30,187 nucleotides of DNA, from positions 1-30,187 of IMG/VR virus record IMGVR_UViG_3300022169_000017; one strand, 5' to 3'. The notes under the pieces were generated by a model. The model was not told the DNA's origin, searched no databases, and worked only from the letters and a program-made list of their open reading frames with translations. Of this stretch, positions 22,484 through 29,757 are shown in pieces. This stretch comes from a virus. The translations under genes were made by a program, and so were the position numbers. The first letter of the stretch is position 1. Each line of letters starts with the position of its first letter.

Positions 22484-23416
22484 TTAGCCTAAGACTGCTA
22501 GGGTAAAGCCTGCTTCTGGACGCATAACCTGAGTGCCGTACAGAGTATCAGCAGTGTACAAAGTTCCCAAGAACTCCTGCTTGTACTGAGTCTGTGAACG
22601 AACACCCTGCTGCTCTGCAAGAACATTGGTGTCCTTGTGGATCAGCTGTGCGCCACGAACGCCAGCCTCTAGAGTAGGTACGTTGCTAGAAACAAGAACG
22701 TCAACACCGTAAAGGTTACCGATCTTACCAGTAACAGTGCCTTTGCCGTCTACGAAGTCAGCAGAGTTATAACGCTCAACACCCATGATTGCGTTGCGCA
22801 GAGAAGGTGGCACTACGAAAGTACGACCGTCCATAGGAACGTCTGCGTCATCCATCTTCTGGATCAAGCCACGGAAAACCGCGTCAGAGAAAGCACCAAT
22901 GTCGGCAGTACCGTCAGCGTCATACGCTTCAAGAGCACCAGAAGTAGTGTTAATCTGATAAGAACCAGTGTTGACCCAAGAAGAACCGTCACCGTTACCA
23001 AAAGACTTACCAAGCTCAAACAGATCGTCGTCTACCTGCTTAGCCAGACCATAGCCTGCATCACCAGTGTAGAACTGACGAAGAGAAGCAAGAGCCTGTA
23101 CTTCGGTAATGTCTTCAATCAAGCGAGAGAACTCGAAGTGCTTGTTGATAGTGATCAGAACTTCTGACTCAACAGTGTTCTGGATGGTTACAGCAGTGCC
23201 AGCAGCTTTAGCGTGAGCTTGGCCACGGGTAGGCTTAGGTACGTGAATGACATCACCTTTCTTACCAGTCATGCTCATCTTCTTAACGGCGTTGGCCATA
23301 ATGAGGTTAGACTTGTATGCAGCGATTACTTCGTCGCTCCAGATTTCAGGGATGAACTTAGCGGCGCTAGTGTTAGTTACTGCTCCGCCCATATTGGGAT
23401 ATACTGAAGTTGCCAT
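22484..23416 (-). CDS. Major capsid protein, HK97 fold (P22/N4 coat-like), 310 aa
   Basis: It forms the icosahedral shell. The start MATSVYPNMGGAVTNTSAAK, then FIPEIWSDEVIAAYKSNLIMAN and GDVIHVPKPTRG are hallmarks, in my recollection, of coat proteins in podoviruses with P22-like heads. KHFEFSRLIEDITEVQALASL gives the long helix, and VDDDLFELGKSFG the following one. FVVPPSLRNAIMGVERYN and GVDVLVSSNVPTLEAG lie in the latter half. It follows the scaffold gene and precedes a strong terminator. ATAGGAAAT lies before the ATG. Confidence 0.88.
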   Translation of the reverse strand: MATSVYPNMGGAVTNTSAAKFIPEIWSDEVIAAYKSNLIMANAVKKMSMTGKKGDVIHVPKPTRGQAHAKAAGTAVTIQNTVESEVLITINKHFEFSRLIEDITEVQALASLRQFYTGDAGYGLAKQVDDDLFELGKSFGNGDGSSWVNTGSYQINTTSGALEAYDADGTADIGAFSDAVFRGLIQKMDDADVPMDGRTFVVPPSLRNAIMGVERYNSADFVDGKGTVTGKIGNLYGVDVLVSSNVPTLEAGVRGAQLIHKDTNVLAEQQGVRSQTQYKQEFLGTLYTADTLYGTQVMRPEAGFTLAVLG

Positions 23417-23441
23417 GTTGTTTATTTCCTATAATAAGAGT

Positions 23442-24215
23442 TTAGTTGCGGACTCTCCCTTCCTGGTATGCTTGCATGATCTCATCAGACAAGGATAAAT
23501 ACCGATCAGGATCGTCCTGCATAAGTTTAATAATGTCGGCGCGTCTATAAACTTTACGAGACTGCTGCTCACCGCTTCCTTTGGTGTTGCCTGTTGATGC
23601 AGTCTTAATTGCAGTTTTTCTTTCTGCCTTCTCATTAGCTACAGTCTGAGCTACTACGCCTTGACGTTCCTTCCAATTAGTGAAAAGTTCATCTGCAGCT
23701 TCATAGTCATACTGCTTATCCGCTTGGGCAAAGAGCTGAGTCCTAATCTTAGAAGCCTTAATCCAATCAACAAACTTAGAATCTTGCAGCATTTCACTCA
23801 TGTCGGGATGCTTCTTTTCTAACTGAGTCATTGCTGCTTGCTTCTGGTATTGCTGTGTAACGGCTTCGGCTTGCTTCATCTTAGGATGATTGTTAATAGC
23901 TCTTTCGACTGCCTTTTCTGGATCTGAGAAAAAGTCTATATCTTCGTCAGGTTCTGGTGTTGTTGTTGTGTCGAGTTGTGTCTGAATATAACTATCGACT
24001 ACTTTCCGAAGCTCCCCTACTTCACCGCTTTGCTTTCCTAGAAGCTTTTCAGCTTCCTGGTGCATCCTTACAATATCAGCAGTTGATTTTCCTTGATACT
24101 TCTCAGGGATTTCGTCTTCTTGAGGAGGTTGCTCTTGAATCTCTTCTTGAGTCTCTTCAAAATTAGATGCTTCTTCATTTTCGTCTTCGAGACGCTCGTC
24201 TAGTAGTGTTGCCAT
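23442..24215 (-). CDS. Capsid scaffolding protein (257 aa)
   Basis: It is highly charged and helical. The N-terminal 40 residues are Glu-rich (LEDENEEASNFEETQEEIQE), and a middle helix includes GKSTADIVRMHQEAEKLLGK. The Lys/Arg-rich C-terminal part (NEKAERKTAIKTAS, ending SLSDEIMQAYQEGRVRN) is suited to bind the coat protein. Composition and the position directly before the major capsid gene define the role. It should template procapsid assembly and leave the head. GGAG lies before the ATG. Confidence 0.8.
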   Translation of the reverse strand: MATLLDERLEDENEEASNFEETQEEIQEQPPQEDEIPEKYQGKSTADIVRMHQEAEKLLGKQSGEVGELRKVVDSYIQTQLDTTTTPEPDEDIDFFSDPEKAVERAINNHPKMKQAEAVTQQYQKQAAMTQLEKKHPDMSEMLQDSKFVDWIKASKIRTQLFAQADKQYDYEAADELFTNWKERQGVVAQTVANEKAERKTAIKTASTGNTKGSGEQQSRKVYRRADIIKLMQDDPDRYLSLSDEIMQAYQEGRVRN

Positions 24216-24269
24216 TATTAAAACTCCGTGAGTACTCTCATTATGGAGGTAAGTTGTATAGAAGGGTTC

Positions 24270-24500
24270 TTACGAGTTAGCCTTCTGTTCTTGCTTCAGC
24301 TTCTGTGCGCGGTTCCTCATCCATTTATCGGTAGCACCGTTAAAATCACCAGAGATCGGATCAAGAGCGGAGCGCACAGGAGATTGAATTCTTGTTGCTA
24401 TTCTTTTGCAATGTGGGCAAGTAACTTCTCTAGTATCCGAAGATACAAAGTGTTCTTCTATGTGCCCACCTGAACATTCAAAATCAAAGAGCAAGGCCAT
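24270..24500 (-). CDS. Small zinc-ribbon protein (FmdB-like), 76 aa
   Basis: FECSGGH near residues 7-13 and TCPHCKR near 27-33 place Cys9, His13, Cys28 and Cys31 as a zinc site, as in FmdB-type ribbons. The rest is basic and helical (WMRNRAQKLKQEQK). It is encoded in the head operon between an 83-aa protein and the scaffold. It may bind nucleic acid or a partner; function unknown. Confidence 0.7.
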   Translation of the reverse strand: MALLFDFECSGGHIEEHFVSSDTREVTCPHCKRIATRIQSPVRSALDPISGDFNGATDKWMRNRAQKLKQEQKANS

Positions 24501-24751
24501 TATGCAGCCTCTTCTAACTCTTCTTCTGCTTGTTCTTCTGCTGCTTTAATTTGAGCTTCTAAGTTCAGCAAGTTGGCTAGGATTGCAAGTTGACCTTTAC
24601 GGAAATGCAAGTTATCACCATCTTTACATGCTTCAACTGAGTTAATAATACCTGCGTTCTGTGCTAAATCTTCCTGAAGTTGCTTCCATCCTGGTGTCAT
24701 AAACATTTCACGGTACACAGTGTAGTATTGCTCAAGTTCTTTATCGATCAT
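24500..24751 (-). CDS. Small helical protein, first gene after the internal promoter (83 aa)
   Basis: The protein is all-helical with an acidic C-terminal coiled coil (LEAQIKAAEEQAEEELEEAA), and a GWKQLQEDLAQNA segment near residue 22. I recall a similar protein before scaffold genes in other marine phages, but no function. GGAG lies eight bases before the ATG at 24751. The 24794-24822 promoter gives it a short leader of about 36 bases. Confidence 0.65.
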   Translation of the reverse strand: MIDKELEQYYTVYREMFMTPGWKQLQEDLAQNAGIINSVEACKDGDNLHFRKGQLAILANLLNLEAQIKAAEEQAEEELEEAA

Positions 24752-24793
24752 ACTGTTTCTCCAATAAGGACAGTTTAGTTAAATTACGGACGT

Positions 24794-24822
24794 ATTATAG
24801 CACACTTTTGCTTAAAAGTCAA
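24794..24822 (-). promoter_or_regulatory. Strong internal sigma70-type promoter for the capsid genes
   Basis: On the minus strand, TTGACT (24822-24817), a 17-bp spacer and TATAAT (24799-24794) are exact, with TGC giving an extended -10. The predicted start is near 24787. It drives the 83-aa protein, zinc ribbon, scaffold and capsid genes, ending at the terminator after the capsid gene. An 11-nt GTTTAGTTAAA (plus strand 24773-24783) lies just after the start. Confidence 0.88.
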
Positions 24823-24825
24823 GTA

Positions 24826-24939
24826 CTATTTCTTCTTCTTTTTAGCAGCAGATGCTTTGTTCTTTACAGCTCTCTGGCCTCTAATAGGCATCTTATTGCC
24901 CTTCTTTGTTGTTGATTTACCTGATTTTCCACATGCCAT
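24826..24939 (-). CDS. Tiny Lys-rich basic protein (37 aa)
   Basis: ATG at 24939 is preceded by GAGGAAA with good spacing. The product starts MACGKSGKSTTKKGNK and ends SAAKKKKK, with twelve Lys and three Arg in 37 residues. Such basic peptides beside portal genes may bind packaged DNA. That is inference. The internal promoter lies immediately after its stop. Confidence 0.7.
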   Translation of the reverse strand: MACGKSGKSTTKKGNKMPIRGQRAVKNKASAAKKKKK

Positions 24940-24940
24940 G

Positions 24941-25195
24941 TTATTTCCTCGATTTAGCGCCGGAACACTTCCAACGCTTACGTGAAAGGTTATTAGGAGT
25001 GTTGGGGTCGTTTTGCTTGTCTTTAGATAAGCCCTTCTTAATACCTAAGCTTCTAGCACAGTAGCTGTCGCCTTTGGAAGTCCCTGGCTTTACGCGGGAA
25101 CCTCCACCTTTGGCTTTACCTGCCTGTCCGTAGCTTACTTTTTTGCCACTAGAAGTCACCTTAACTTTTGCTTTGCCCTTTCTTGGCGTTGCCAC
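24941..25195 (-). CDS. Small basic protein (84 aa)
   Basis: Start is GTG at 25195, seven bases after AGGAG. The N-terminal half is Lys/Gly-rich (KGKAKVKVTSSGKK, GKAKGGGSRVK). The C-terminal half (SYCARSLGIKKG, then NTPNNLSRKRWKCSG) has Cys46 and Cys77 and matches a family that I recall in marine phage head operons. It likely binds DNA or assists packaging; no experimental function is known to me. Its first 35 bases overlap the coiled-coil gene upstream. Confidence 0.7.
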   Translation of the reverse strand: MATPRKGKAKVKVTSSGKKVSYGQAGKAKGGGSRVKPGTSKGDSYCARSLGIKKGLSKDKQNDPNTPNNLSRKRWKCSGAKSRK

Positions 25196-25301
25196 TGGGT
25201 TTCTCCTCTTTAGCCTCTAATTTCTCTAAACGCTTAAATAACTCATCAAACTTAGCGTTTACCTGTGATACTACGTGTTGTAAGTCTCTGTCTGTAATCA
25301 T
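25161..25301 (-). CDS. Small coiled-coil protein (46 aa)
   Basis: ATG at 25301 overlaps the portal stop as ATGA. The product is a 30-residue helix (DRDLQHVVSQVNAKFDEL, then FKRLEKLEAKEEK) plus a basic tail (GNAKKGQSKS). Leu/Val spacing suggests a dimeric coiled coil. Its 3' end overlaps the next gene by 35 bases in another frame. Function unknown. Confidence 0.65.
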   Translation of the reverse strand: MITDRDLQHVVSQVNAKFDELFKRLEKLEAKEEKPSGNAKKGQSKS

Positions 25302-27310
25302 TGCGGCAATTGTCCTAGTGGTGGGAAGGTTGCTTGTGGAGCTGGCTGTGGCTGTGCAGCAGGCGCTGGAGTTGCTGAGACAGGGTTACCCTCTTTAACA
25401 GCTATTTCACGCTCTTTTAGAAGCTGCTGAGATATTTTTAAACGCTTCTCAAACTCTTTATCTTCTGCATCTCCGGCCTGTAGATTGGTTGTAACAGCCT
25501 TGATACGGTCAATTTCAAGCTCTTGAGGCATAATCTGCGTTTCCATAGCCAGTTTCTGCGCTCTAGCTTGTGATTCAGAGGCTTGGCCGTTAAGTGCAGC
25601 GGTTTGTGACGCCTGGAACTGCAGCTGAGCCTGTTGAGTAGCTTGCTGTGCTTGCTGAGCTTCTGGATTAGGCTGATTTGCTTGTTTAAGAGACGCAATA
25701 AGCTCTTCACGGTTAGACAAATTCATGTTGTCAATTATTGATTGTACTAATTGTGGATACATTGGCGTATCTGGAGACATAGTTTGCAGAAGTTGTACAA
25801 GCTGAGTCACTTCATACTCACGGGCAATGATGCCTAAGCTACTAGACGTTTCAAACTTGTAGTCAGCTACTGGATACAGCTCAGGCTCAAACTGCATATA
25901 CCTATGTGCTGCTTTTGTAACGAAAGGTATTAGGAAAGCTTCCTGGAAGTTGATCAATGTGCGCTTGTGACGCTTAATGATCGCTCCTAAGCTCATAGAG
26001 ATGCCCGCAGCGGTCGCATCGCCGTTAATAGACCCTGATGTACCAGCTGAGTCTATAGCGCCTGTAGCGGTCTGTACCATGCGTTGTAGAGCCTCTGCTT
26101 GTGCAAAGGTAACCTGACCTACTTGACCAAAGTTAAATGGCTGTAGAACCTCACGAGGATCGCCGTTGGTGAGAATGATCTTACCAGGTCTAATCTCTGG
26201 CTTAGAGCCTCTAGGCATACGACTTGCGTCCATTGCCATCATTGGGTGGATAGTGAGAGCAAGAGCGTCAATACGAGCGCGTAGTTCCGCGTCTAACGCT
26301 TTCTGGCTGTTGTAGCCTTTCTCACATACTCCACGACCCCAGAAGCGGCTAGGAACAACATCCCACGGGAACGCAACAATAGGTCGATCACCCATCATGT
26401 AGGGGTTCTTCTCAGCCTTGAGCAAAGTACCATCGTTAGCTATAACAACAACAGCTTCAACGTAGTAGCTATCGTCTTCGTCATCAAACTCTATAACTTC
26501 TTCGTCATCGCTTTCCTTCATAGCTTCGTCAAGGAGGTGGCGGGGAACAAGTCCAAAGTATTTGGTTAGTCTCACTTTGTCTTCATCAAACGAGGTAAGG
26601 TCTTGATCAGGCTCAATGTCAAAGTCAGGAGAAGCATTAGAGATTTCAGCTTCGCGGTAAACGCCTTGCTCCTGCAGCTGCTCTACAACGTGCATAGAAA
26701 CAAACTCATCGACAGCACAGCCCATAGCGTCTTCAACAGACGTAGCCAGTGGGTCAATAAGGAAGTTCTGAGGCATGATAGGATTTAGCTTAATGCAAGT
26801 ACGGTCAACAATGTTAACACCTACTGCTGTCAACTCACCGTCCATAATAGGCTGTGTGGCTGGTTGAAACTCTTTCTCTTCTGTAATAACTATCTCAGCA
26901 ATGCCTGTACCAAATACAGCAGCGTTCAGGATACACTCAGCAACGCCTTTACGGATACGGTTTCTTTTAAAGTCAGCGTATAGAAGCTCACGAAGCATCG
27001 CAATGTCTTCGGGGTTTTGATCCATCTTGTCGTCTTTGAGGTCGAACCACTTACCACGACCAAAGGTAGCTTCTTCCAGCTCTGCTACAGAAGACTCAAC
27101 AGCTTGCTGTAACGCTGGGCTAATAATCTTAGATCGTTCAGACTCTCGCGTCCTGTCTTCAGCAGACCATTGACCACGCCAGAGGCGGTAGTACTCGTCA
27201 AAGCGTTGGGAATAGTTCTCTTCAAAGTTGTCGCGCCATGCTAAGCACTTCTCACCTACCCAGCCTTCTAGTGATTGCTCAATCGTAAACTTGTCTTGAT
27301 CTAATTCCAT
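25298..27310 (-). CDS. Portal protein (P22-like), 670 aa
   Basis: The dodecameric channel for DNA entry and exit. The start (TIEQSLEGWVGEKCLAWRDN) and YYRLWRGQWSAEDRTRESERSK are recalled hallmarks of portal proteins in this class. WDVVPSRFWGRGVCEKGYNSQKA, ELRARIDALAL and a Gln/Ala-rich C-terminal helix (residues ~560-600) fit the portal crown/barrel. It lies right after the large terminase and before the head genes. Confidence 0.9.
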   Translation of the reverse strand: MELDQDKFTIEQSLEGWVGEKCLAWRDNFEENYSQRFDEYYRLWRGQWSAEDRTRESERSKIISPALQQAVESSVAELEEATFGRGKWFDLKDDKMDQNPEDIAMLRELLYADFKRNRIRKGVAECILNAAVFGTGIAEIVITEEKEFQPATQPIMDGELTAVGVNIVDRTCIKLNPIMPQNFLIDPLATSVEDAMGCAVDEFVSMHVVEQLQEQGVYREAEISNASPDFDIEPDQDLTSFDEDKVRLTKYFGLVPRHLLDEAMKESDDEEVIEFDDEDDSYYVEAVVVIANDGTLLKAEKNPYMMGDRPIVAFPWDVVPSRFWGRGVCEKGYNSQKALDAELRARIDALALTIHPMMAMDASRMPRGSKPEIRPGKIILTNGDPREVLQPFNFGQVGQVTFAQAEALQRMVQTATGAIDSAGTSGSINGDATAAGISMSLGAIIKRHKRTLINFQEAFLIPFVTKAAHRYMQFEPELYPVADYKFETSSSLGIIAREYEVTQLVQLLQTMSPDTPMYPQLVQSIIDNMNLSNREELIASLKQANQPNPEAQQAQQATQQAQLQFQASQTAALNGQASESQARAQKLAMETQIMPQELEIDRIKAVTTNLQAGDAEDKEFEKRLKISQQLLKEREIAVKEGNPVSATPAPAAQPQPAPQATFPPLGQLPQ

Positions 27311-27312
27311 AT

Positions 27313-28566
27313 CTAGTATCCCGCGTATTTGTCTAAAAATTGATAGTCGTCTTCTTCATAGTCAAAAGAGTAGGCAACCTTAGCAAGCTGGTCTATGTAC
27401 GCTAGAGAATCTATCAAGTCATCGTGGACTAATTGATTAGGAAACTGGAACAACTCGTCTAAGAACTGAGAGTTCCAACTACCCTTGTTAAGTGTTATCG
27501 TTCCGTGTTCAAAGCGGCCTTGCAGCGCCCATACAATACGGTCTACTTTCTTCTTGTTACCGTGTGTCAACTCTTCAACACGAAAGAACTGTTGGTTCTT
27601 CTTCATCATGTCGTTTAGGTAGGGATACACAGCGTTCTTTAATGCACCCTTCTCAATACCAACAGCTACTGGCTTGTAGTCTCTGACTGCTTCAAAGATT
27701 CGTCTGGCAGTCTCTTCGACGCCCCAACGGCCATGTACGATATTAGCAACCCACCAGCCGTCAACACTCGCTTTAACAACAGCGATAGACGTCTGATCCA
27801 AGCGTTTAGTCTTAGTTGTAACCTTCTGGACATCTGCAAATCCTGCCAAATCGACAGCAATATAATACTCACCATCGCTCGGCTCATCCTCACTGAATTT
27901 AATGTAGTCTTCTTTAAACAGCTCACTGCCTTGTGCTTCAAAGCTCGCCATAAACTCCTGTCGAAAGGAGAAGGTAGACATAGACTTCTTAGCTGCCTCA
28001 ATCTCTGCATTGTCGAGAAGAGGGTTGTCATAGCTTGTAAAGTGATAACCAGCAAAGGTTTCATCTTCTGCTACACAAGCATACGTATACAGCTCATAGA
28101 AGTGGTTACGACCCATTGGCGTACCAATAAACATCGCTGAACCCTTCTGATCCGCAAGAGCAGGTCTTAGGATTTGCTCCCAGACCTCTGGCTTCATGTC
28201 AGCATACTCATCCATAACCAGGAACTTGAGGCTAACACCACGCATAGTCTCTGGTCTGTCAGCGCCTTTTAGGGCTATGGTAGCGCCATTGACAAGCTTT
28301 ATCTGCAGGTTGTTAACGTGGCTACTGGCAATAACAGGGTTACCTAGCTCAAGCAACATGTCCCACATAATGTCTCGTGCCTGCCCCTGTGTAGGCGCTA
28401 CATAGAAGACACTACCTTTAGTAGCAGCTAAACCTTCAATGATTAACTTCCACGCAGCTAAACGAGACTTACCTGTACGTCTACCAGCAGCTATTACTTG
28501 AAACCTTACAGGATCATTCCATACCTTCTGCTGCCACGGTAACAGTGAGACATTTAAGTCAGTCAT
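27313..28566 (-). CDS. Terminase large subunit (417 aa)
   Basis: The packaging motor. Walker A is AAGRRTGKS (residues 26-34). Walker B is LKFLVMDE, with Asp119 and Glu120. The coupling motif is FIGTP at 146-150. The nuclease acids are Asp239 (YIAVDLAG), Glu305 (GIEKGA) and Asp382/383/386 (HDDLIDSLAY). Both ATPase and nuclease domains are complete, at a compact length. Start overlaps the 45-aa gene by 8 bp and the stop lies two bases before the portal ATG. Confidence 0.95.
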   Translation of the reverse strand: MTDLNVSLLPWQQKVWNDPVRFQVIAAGRRTGKSRLAAWKLIIEGLAATKGSVFYVAPTQGQARDIMWDMLLELGNPVIASSHVNNLQIKLVNGATIALKGADRPETMRGVSLKFLVMDEYADMKPEVWEQILRPALADQKGSAMFIGTPMGRNHFYELYTYACVAEDETFAGYHFTSYDNPLLDNAEIEAAKKSMSTFSFRQEFMASFEAQGSELFKEDYIKFSEDEPSDGEYYIAVDLAGFADVQKVTTKTKRLDQTSIAVVKASVDGWWVANIVHGRWGVEETARRIFEAVRDYKPVAVGIEKGALKNAVYPYLNDMMKKNQQFFRVEELTHGNKKKVDRIVWALQGRFEHGTITLNKGSWNSQFLDELFQFPNQLVHDDLIDSLAYIDQLAKVAYSFDYEEDDYQFLDKYAGY

Positions 28567-28696
28567 TTAAACCTTCAACTGCTAAGTCTTTCATTTGTTT
28601 TATTAAAGAGTCTAAATAAACTTCTAGTGGCGTTCTAGGAACGTAACCGTCAGAGCCTGCCCACACTTCATAGATTTCTTGTAAATAATCATCCAT
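28559..28696 (-). CDS. Small protein between endolysin and terminase (45 aa)
   Basis: ATG at 28696 comes one base after the endolysin stop. The product reads MDDYLQEIYEVWAGSDGYVP, then RTPLEVYLDSLIKQMKDLAV, then EGLND, acidic with two helices. The stop is 8 bases inside the large terminase start. Coupling at both ends suggests it is expressed; function unknown, perhaps related to terminase assembly. Confidence 0.7.
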   Translation of the reverse strand: MDDYLQEIYEVWAGSDGYVPRTPLEVYLDSLIKQMKDLAVEGLND

Positions 28697-28697
28697 G

Positions 28698-29078
28698 TCA
28701 GTACAACCACATTACAGGTTTAGCATTACCGTCAACACTGCGCATATCAATATGGACGAACACACTGTGTATTCCAATGCCTCCAAATCCCATCTTGATA
28801 GCTTCCTCAACCAACGTGTACCTTTGTTGTGACGTACTAACTTTAATGTCTGCTGCAATGCCTTGGGCATGAGTTCCTGCTTTCTCCTTTCCCTTTCTCG
28901 ATTCAATGGGATGTTCGGGGCTACGATAGCCGCTAGTGATAACAAATGGGAAACCACACCTTGCTCTAAGCAAGTCTAGCTTCAATAGGAATGTATCTTT
29001 AATTTCATTTTCACCTGTATGCTGACAGGCAAACTCTTCTTTAGTGAAGTAGTCTAAGTCTTGGTTAATATCATACAT
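28698..29078 (-). CDS. M15-type zinc peptidase endolysin (126 aa)
   Basis: It should cut peptide bonds in peptidoglycan. Motifs are SGYRSPEHP (49-57), GTHAQGIAADI, with zinc ligands His70 and Asp77, and GIGIHSVFVHIDMR, with the third ligand His109 and Asp111. Length fits single-domain M15A enzymes. There is no signal peptide, so it needs a holin; candidates are at 17311-17852, over 10 kb away in the same transcription direction. It overlaps the gene upstream by 8 bp. Confidence 0.9.
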   Translation of the reverse strand: MYDINQDLDYFTKEEFACQHTGENEIKDTFLLKLDLLRARCGFPFVITSGYRSPEHPIESRKGKEKAGTHAQGIAADIKVSTSQQRYTLVEEAIKMGFGGIGIHSVFVHIDMRSVDGNAKPVMWLY

Positions 29079-29451
29079 CTGAATAGTTACCCTCTTCTAT
29101 GTCTTCTTCACCACCGGCAATAACAGTAGTCTCACCACCAACACCAGTAATACTTATGTTGATAGCACCTCTACCTCCTCCAGCCTTGTCCTTCTCGAAA
29201 TAGCTAACAGGTAACAAACGATCCATACAAAGCTTCCAAGCTGCTGCCTGGTTCTTATGGTCGTCATCAAGAGCTGCATTGAGGATACTGTCTAACACCT
29301 TCCTACTTTTAGGAGATGCAAGCATCCGTGCTTTGTACTCATTGATTGTTGCAGCATCACCTTTAGGTCTACCAACTGAATTCCTGTTTCCTTTCTTAAC
29401 AGATGAAACAGCCTTCTTTGAGGGTCTACCTACTCTTTTGTTCTCAGACAC
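29071..29451 (-). CDS. Putative small terminase subunit (126 aa)
   Basis: The basic N-terminus (KRVGRPSKKAVSSVKKGNRN, then SVGRPKGDAAT) contains two AT-hook-like GRP cores. A helical middle (RKVLDSILNAALDDDHKNQA, AAWKLCMDRLLPVSYF) and a Gly-rich beta tail (ITGVGGETTVIAGG) follow. Position as first late gene, upstream of the large subunit, and DNA-binding features support the call. Sequence homology to known small terminases is not evident to me. Start is GTG with GAGG seven bases upstream. Confidence 0.55.
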   Translation of the reverse strand: MSENKRVGRPSKKAVSSVKKGNRNSVGRPKGDAATINEYKARMLASPKSRKVLDSILNAALDDDHKNQAAAWKLCMDRLLPVSYFEKDKAGGGRGAINISITGVGGETTVIAGGEEDIEEGNYSDV

Positions 29452-29479
29452 AGAATTGCCTCTATAGTCTATAAAGTTC

Positions 29480-29493
29480 TGTTTAGTTAAACA
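29480..29493. promoter_or_regulatory. Inverted repeat in the late leader
   Basis: TGTTTAGTTAAACA has 6-bp perfect arms around GT. Eleven bases of it (GTTTAGTTAAA) recur after the internal promoter at 24773-24783. It may bind a regulator or form part of the leader structure. Confidence 0.45.
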
Positions 29494-29498
29494 AGAGA

Positions 29499-29586
29499 TC
29501 TTTTAATGTCTCTATGAGAACAACTACTGGAAGTTGAAAGTAGTTATTCTTTTAGGGTCTCTATCAAGTCTTTAAAAGGTCTCTTA
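29499..29586 (-). repeat. Three imperfect leader repeats of AGAGAC-TAAAAGA type
   Basis: Plus-strand copies are TCTTTTAATGTCTCTAT (29499-29515), TCTTTTAGGGTCTCTAT (29548-29564; two mismatches) and the looser TCTTTAAAAGGTCTCTTA (29569-29586). The first two flank the 29517-29550 hairpin. All three fall in the predicted untranslated leader of the late mRNA. Confidence 0.7.
29517..29550 (-). promoter_or_regulatory. Leader hairpin of the late transcript
   Basis: On the transcript AGAATAACTAC pairs with GTAGTTGTTCT (11 bp, one G-U) around a 12-base loop. There is no U-run tightly after it, so it is likely an mRNA structure, not a terminator. It is about 50-80 bases into the leader. Confidence 0.55.
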
Positions 29587-29590
29587 CTTA

Positions 29591-29602
29591 ACTCTATAGA
29601 GT
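29591..29602. promoter_or_regulatory. 12-bp palindrome at the late transcription start
   Basis: ACTCTATAGAGT is self-complementary and overlaps the predicted +1 of the late promoter. It parallels the inverted repeat at the + promoter start (800-817) in place but not in sequence. Confidence 0.5.
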
Positions 29603-29604
29603 CT

Positions 29605-29633
29605 ATTATAGCATATTTTAGAGCAAAAGTCAA
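29605..29633 (-). promoter_or_regulatory. Strong sigma70-type late promoter
   Basis: On the minus strand, TTGACT (29633-29628), a 17-bp spacer and TATAAT (29610-29605) occur with an extended -10 TGC. Predicted start is near 29598, leaving a leader of about 147 bases to the first late gene at 29451. It should drive packaging, portal and downstream genes. Confidence 0.88.
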
Positions 29634-29638
29634 GCAAA

Positions 29639-29757
29639 GATTACTATATAGAGTAAATAAATTACATAGGTCTGTTTCATACATCCCCGTCCCTTCATCA
29701 GCGGATCTCAGCAGCCCTAGAGACTCCGCAGTCCCGCCCTTATTCTCTATAGTAATC
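29639..29757. repeat. Nested inverted repeats (long outer arms, inner hairpin)
   Basis: The outer left arm (29639-29660, starting GATTACTATATAGAG) matches the complement of the right arm (29740-29757), which reads GATTACTATAGAGAATAA on the minus strand, with two 2-base gaps. Inside, GCGGA-TCTC (29701-29709) pairs with GAGA-C-TCCGC (ending 29729), 9 bp with one bulge around a 10-base loop. The structure sits just upstream of the late promoter. Confidence 0.7.

Noticed and set aside
29670-29730. CTGATGA followed by GAAAC on the minus strand, resembling a hammerhead ribozyme core
   Set aside because: The bases between the two core motifs cannot form the required stem II, and no cleavage-site stem pairing is evident.
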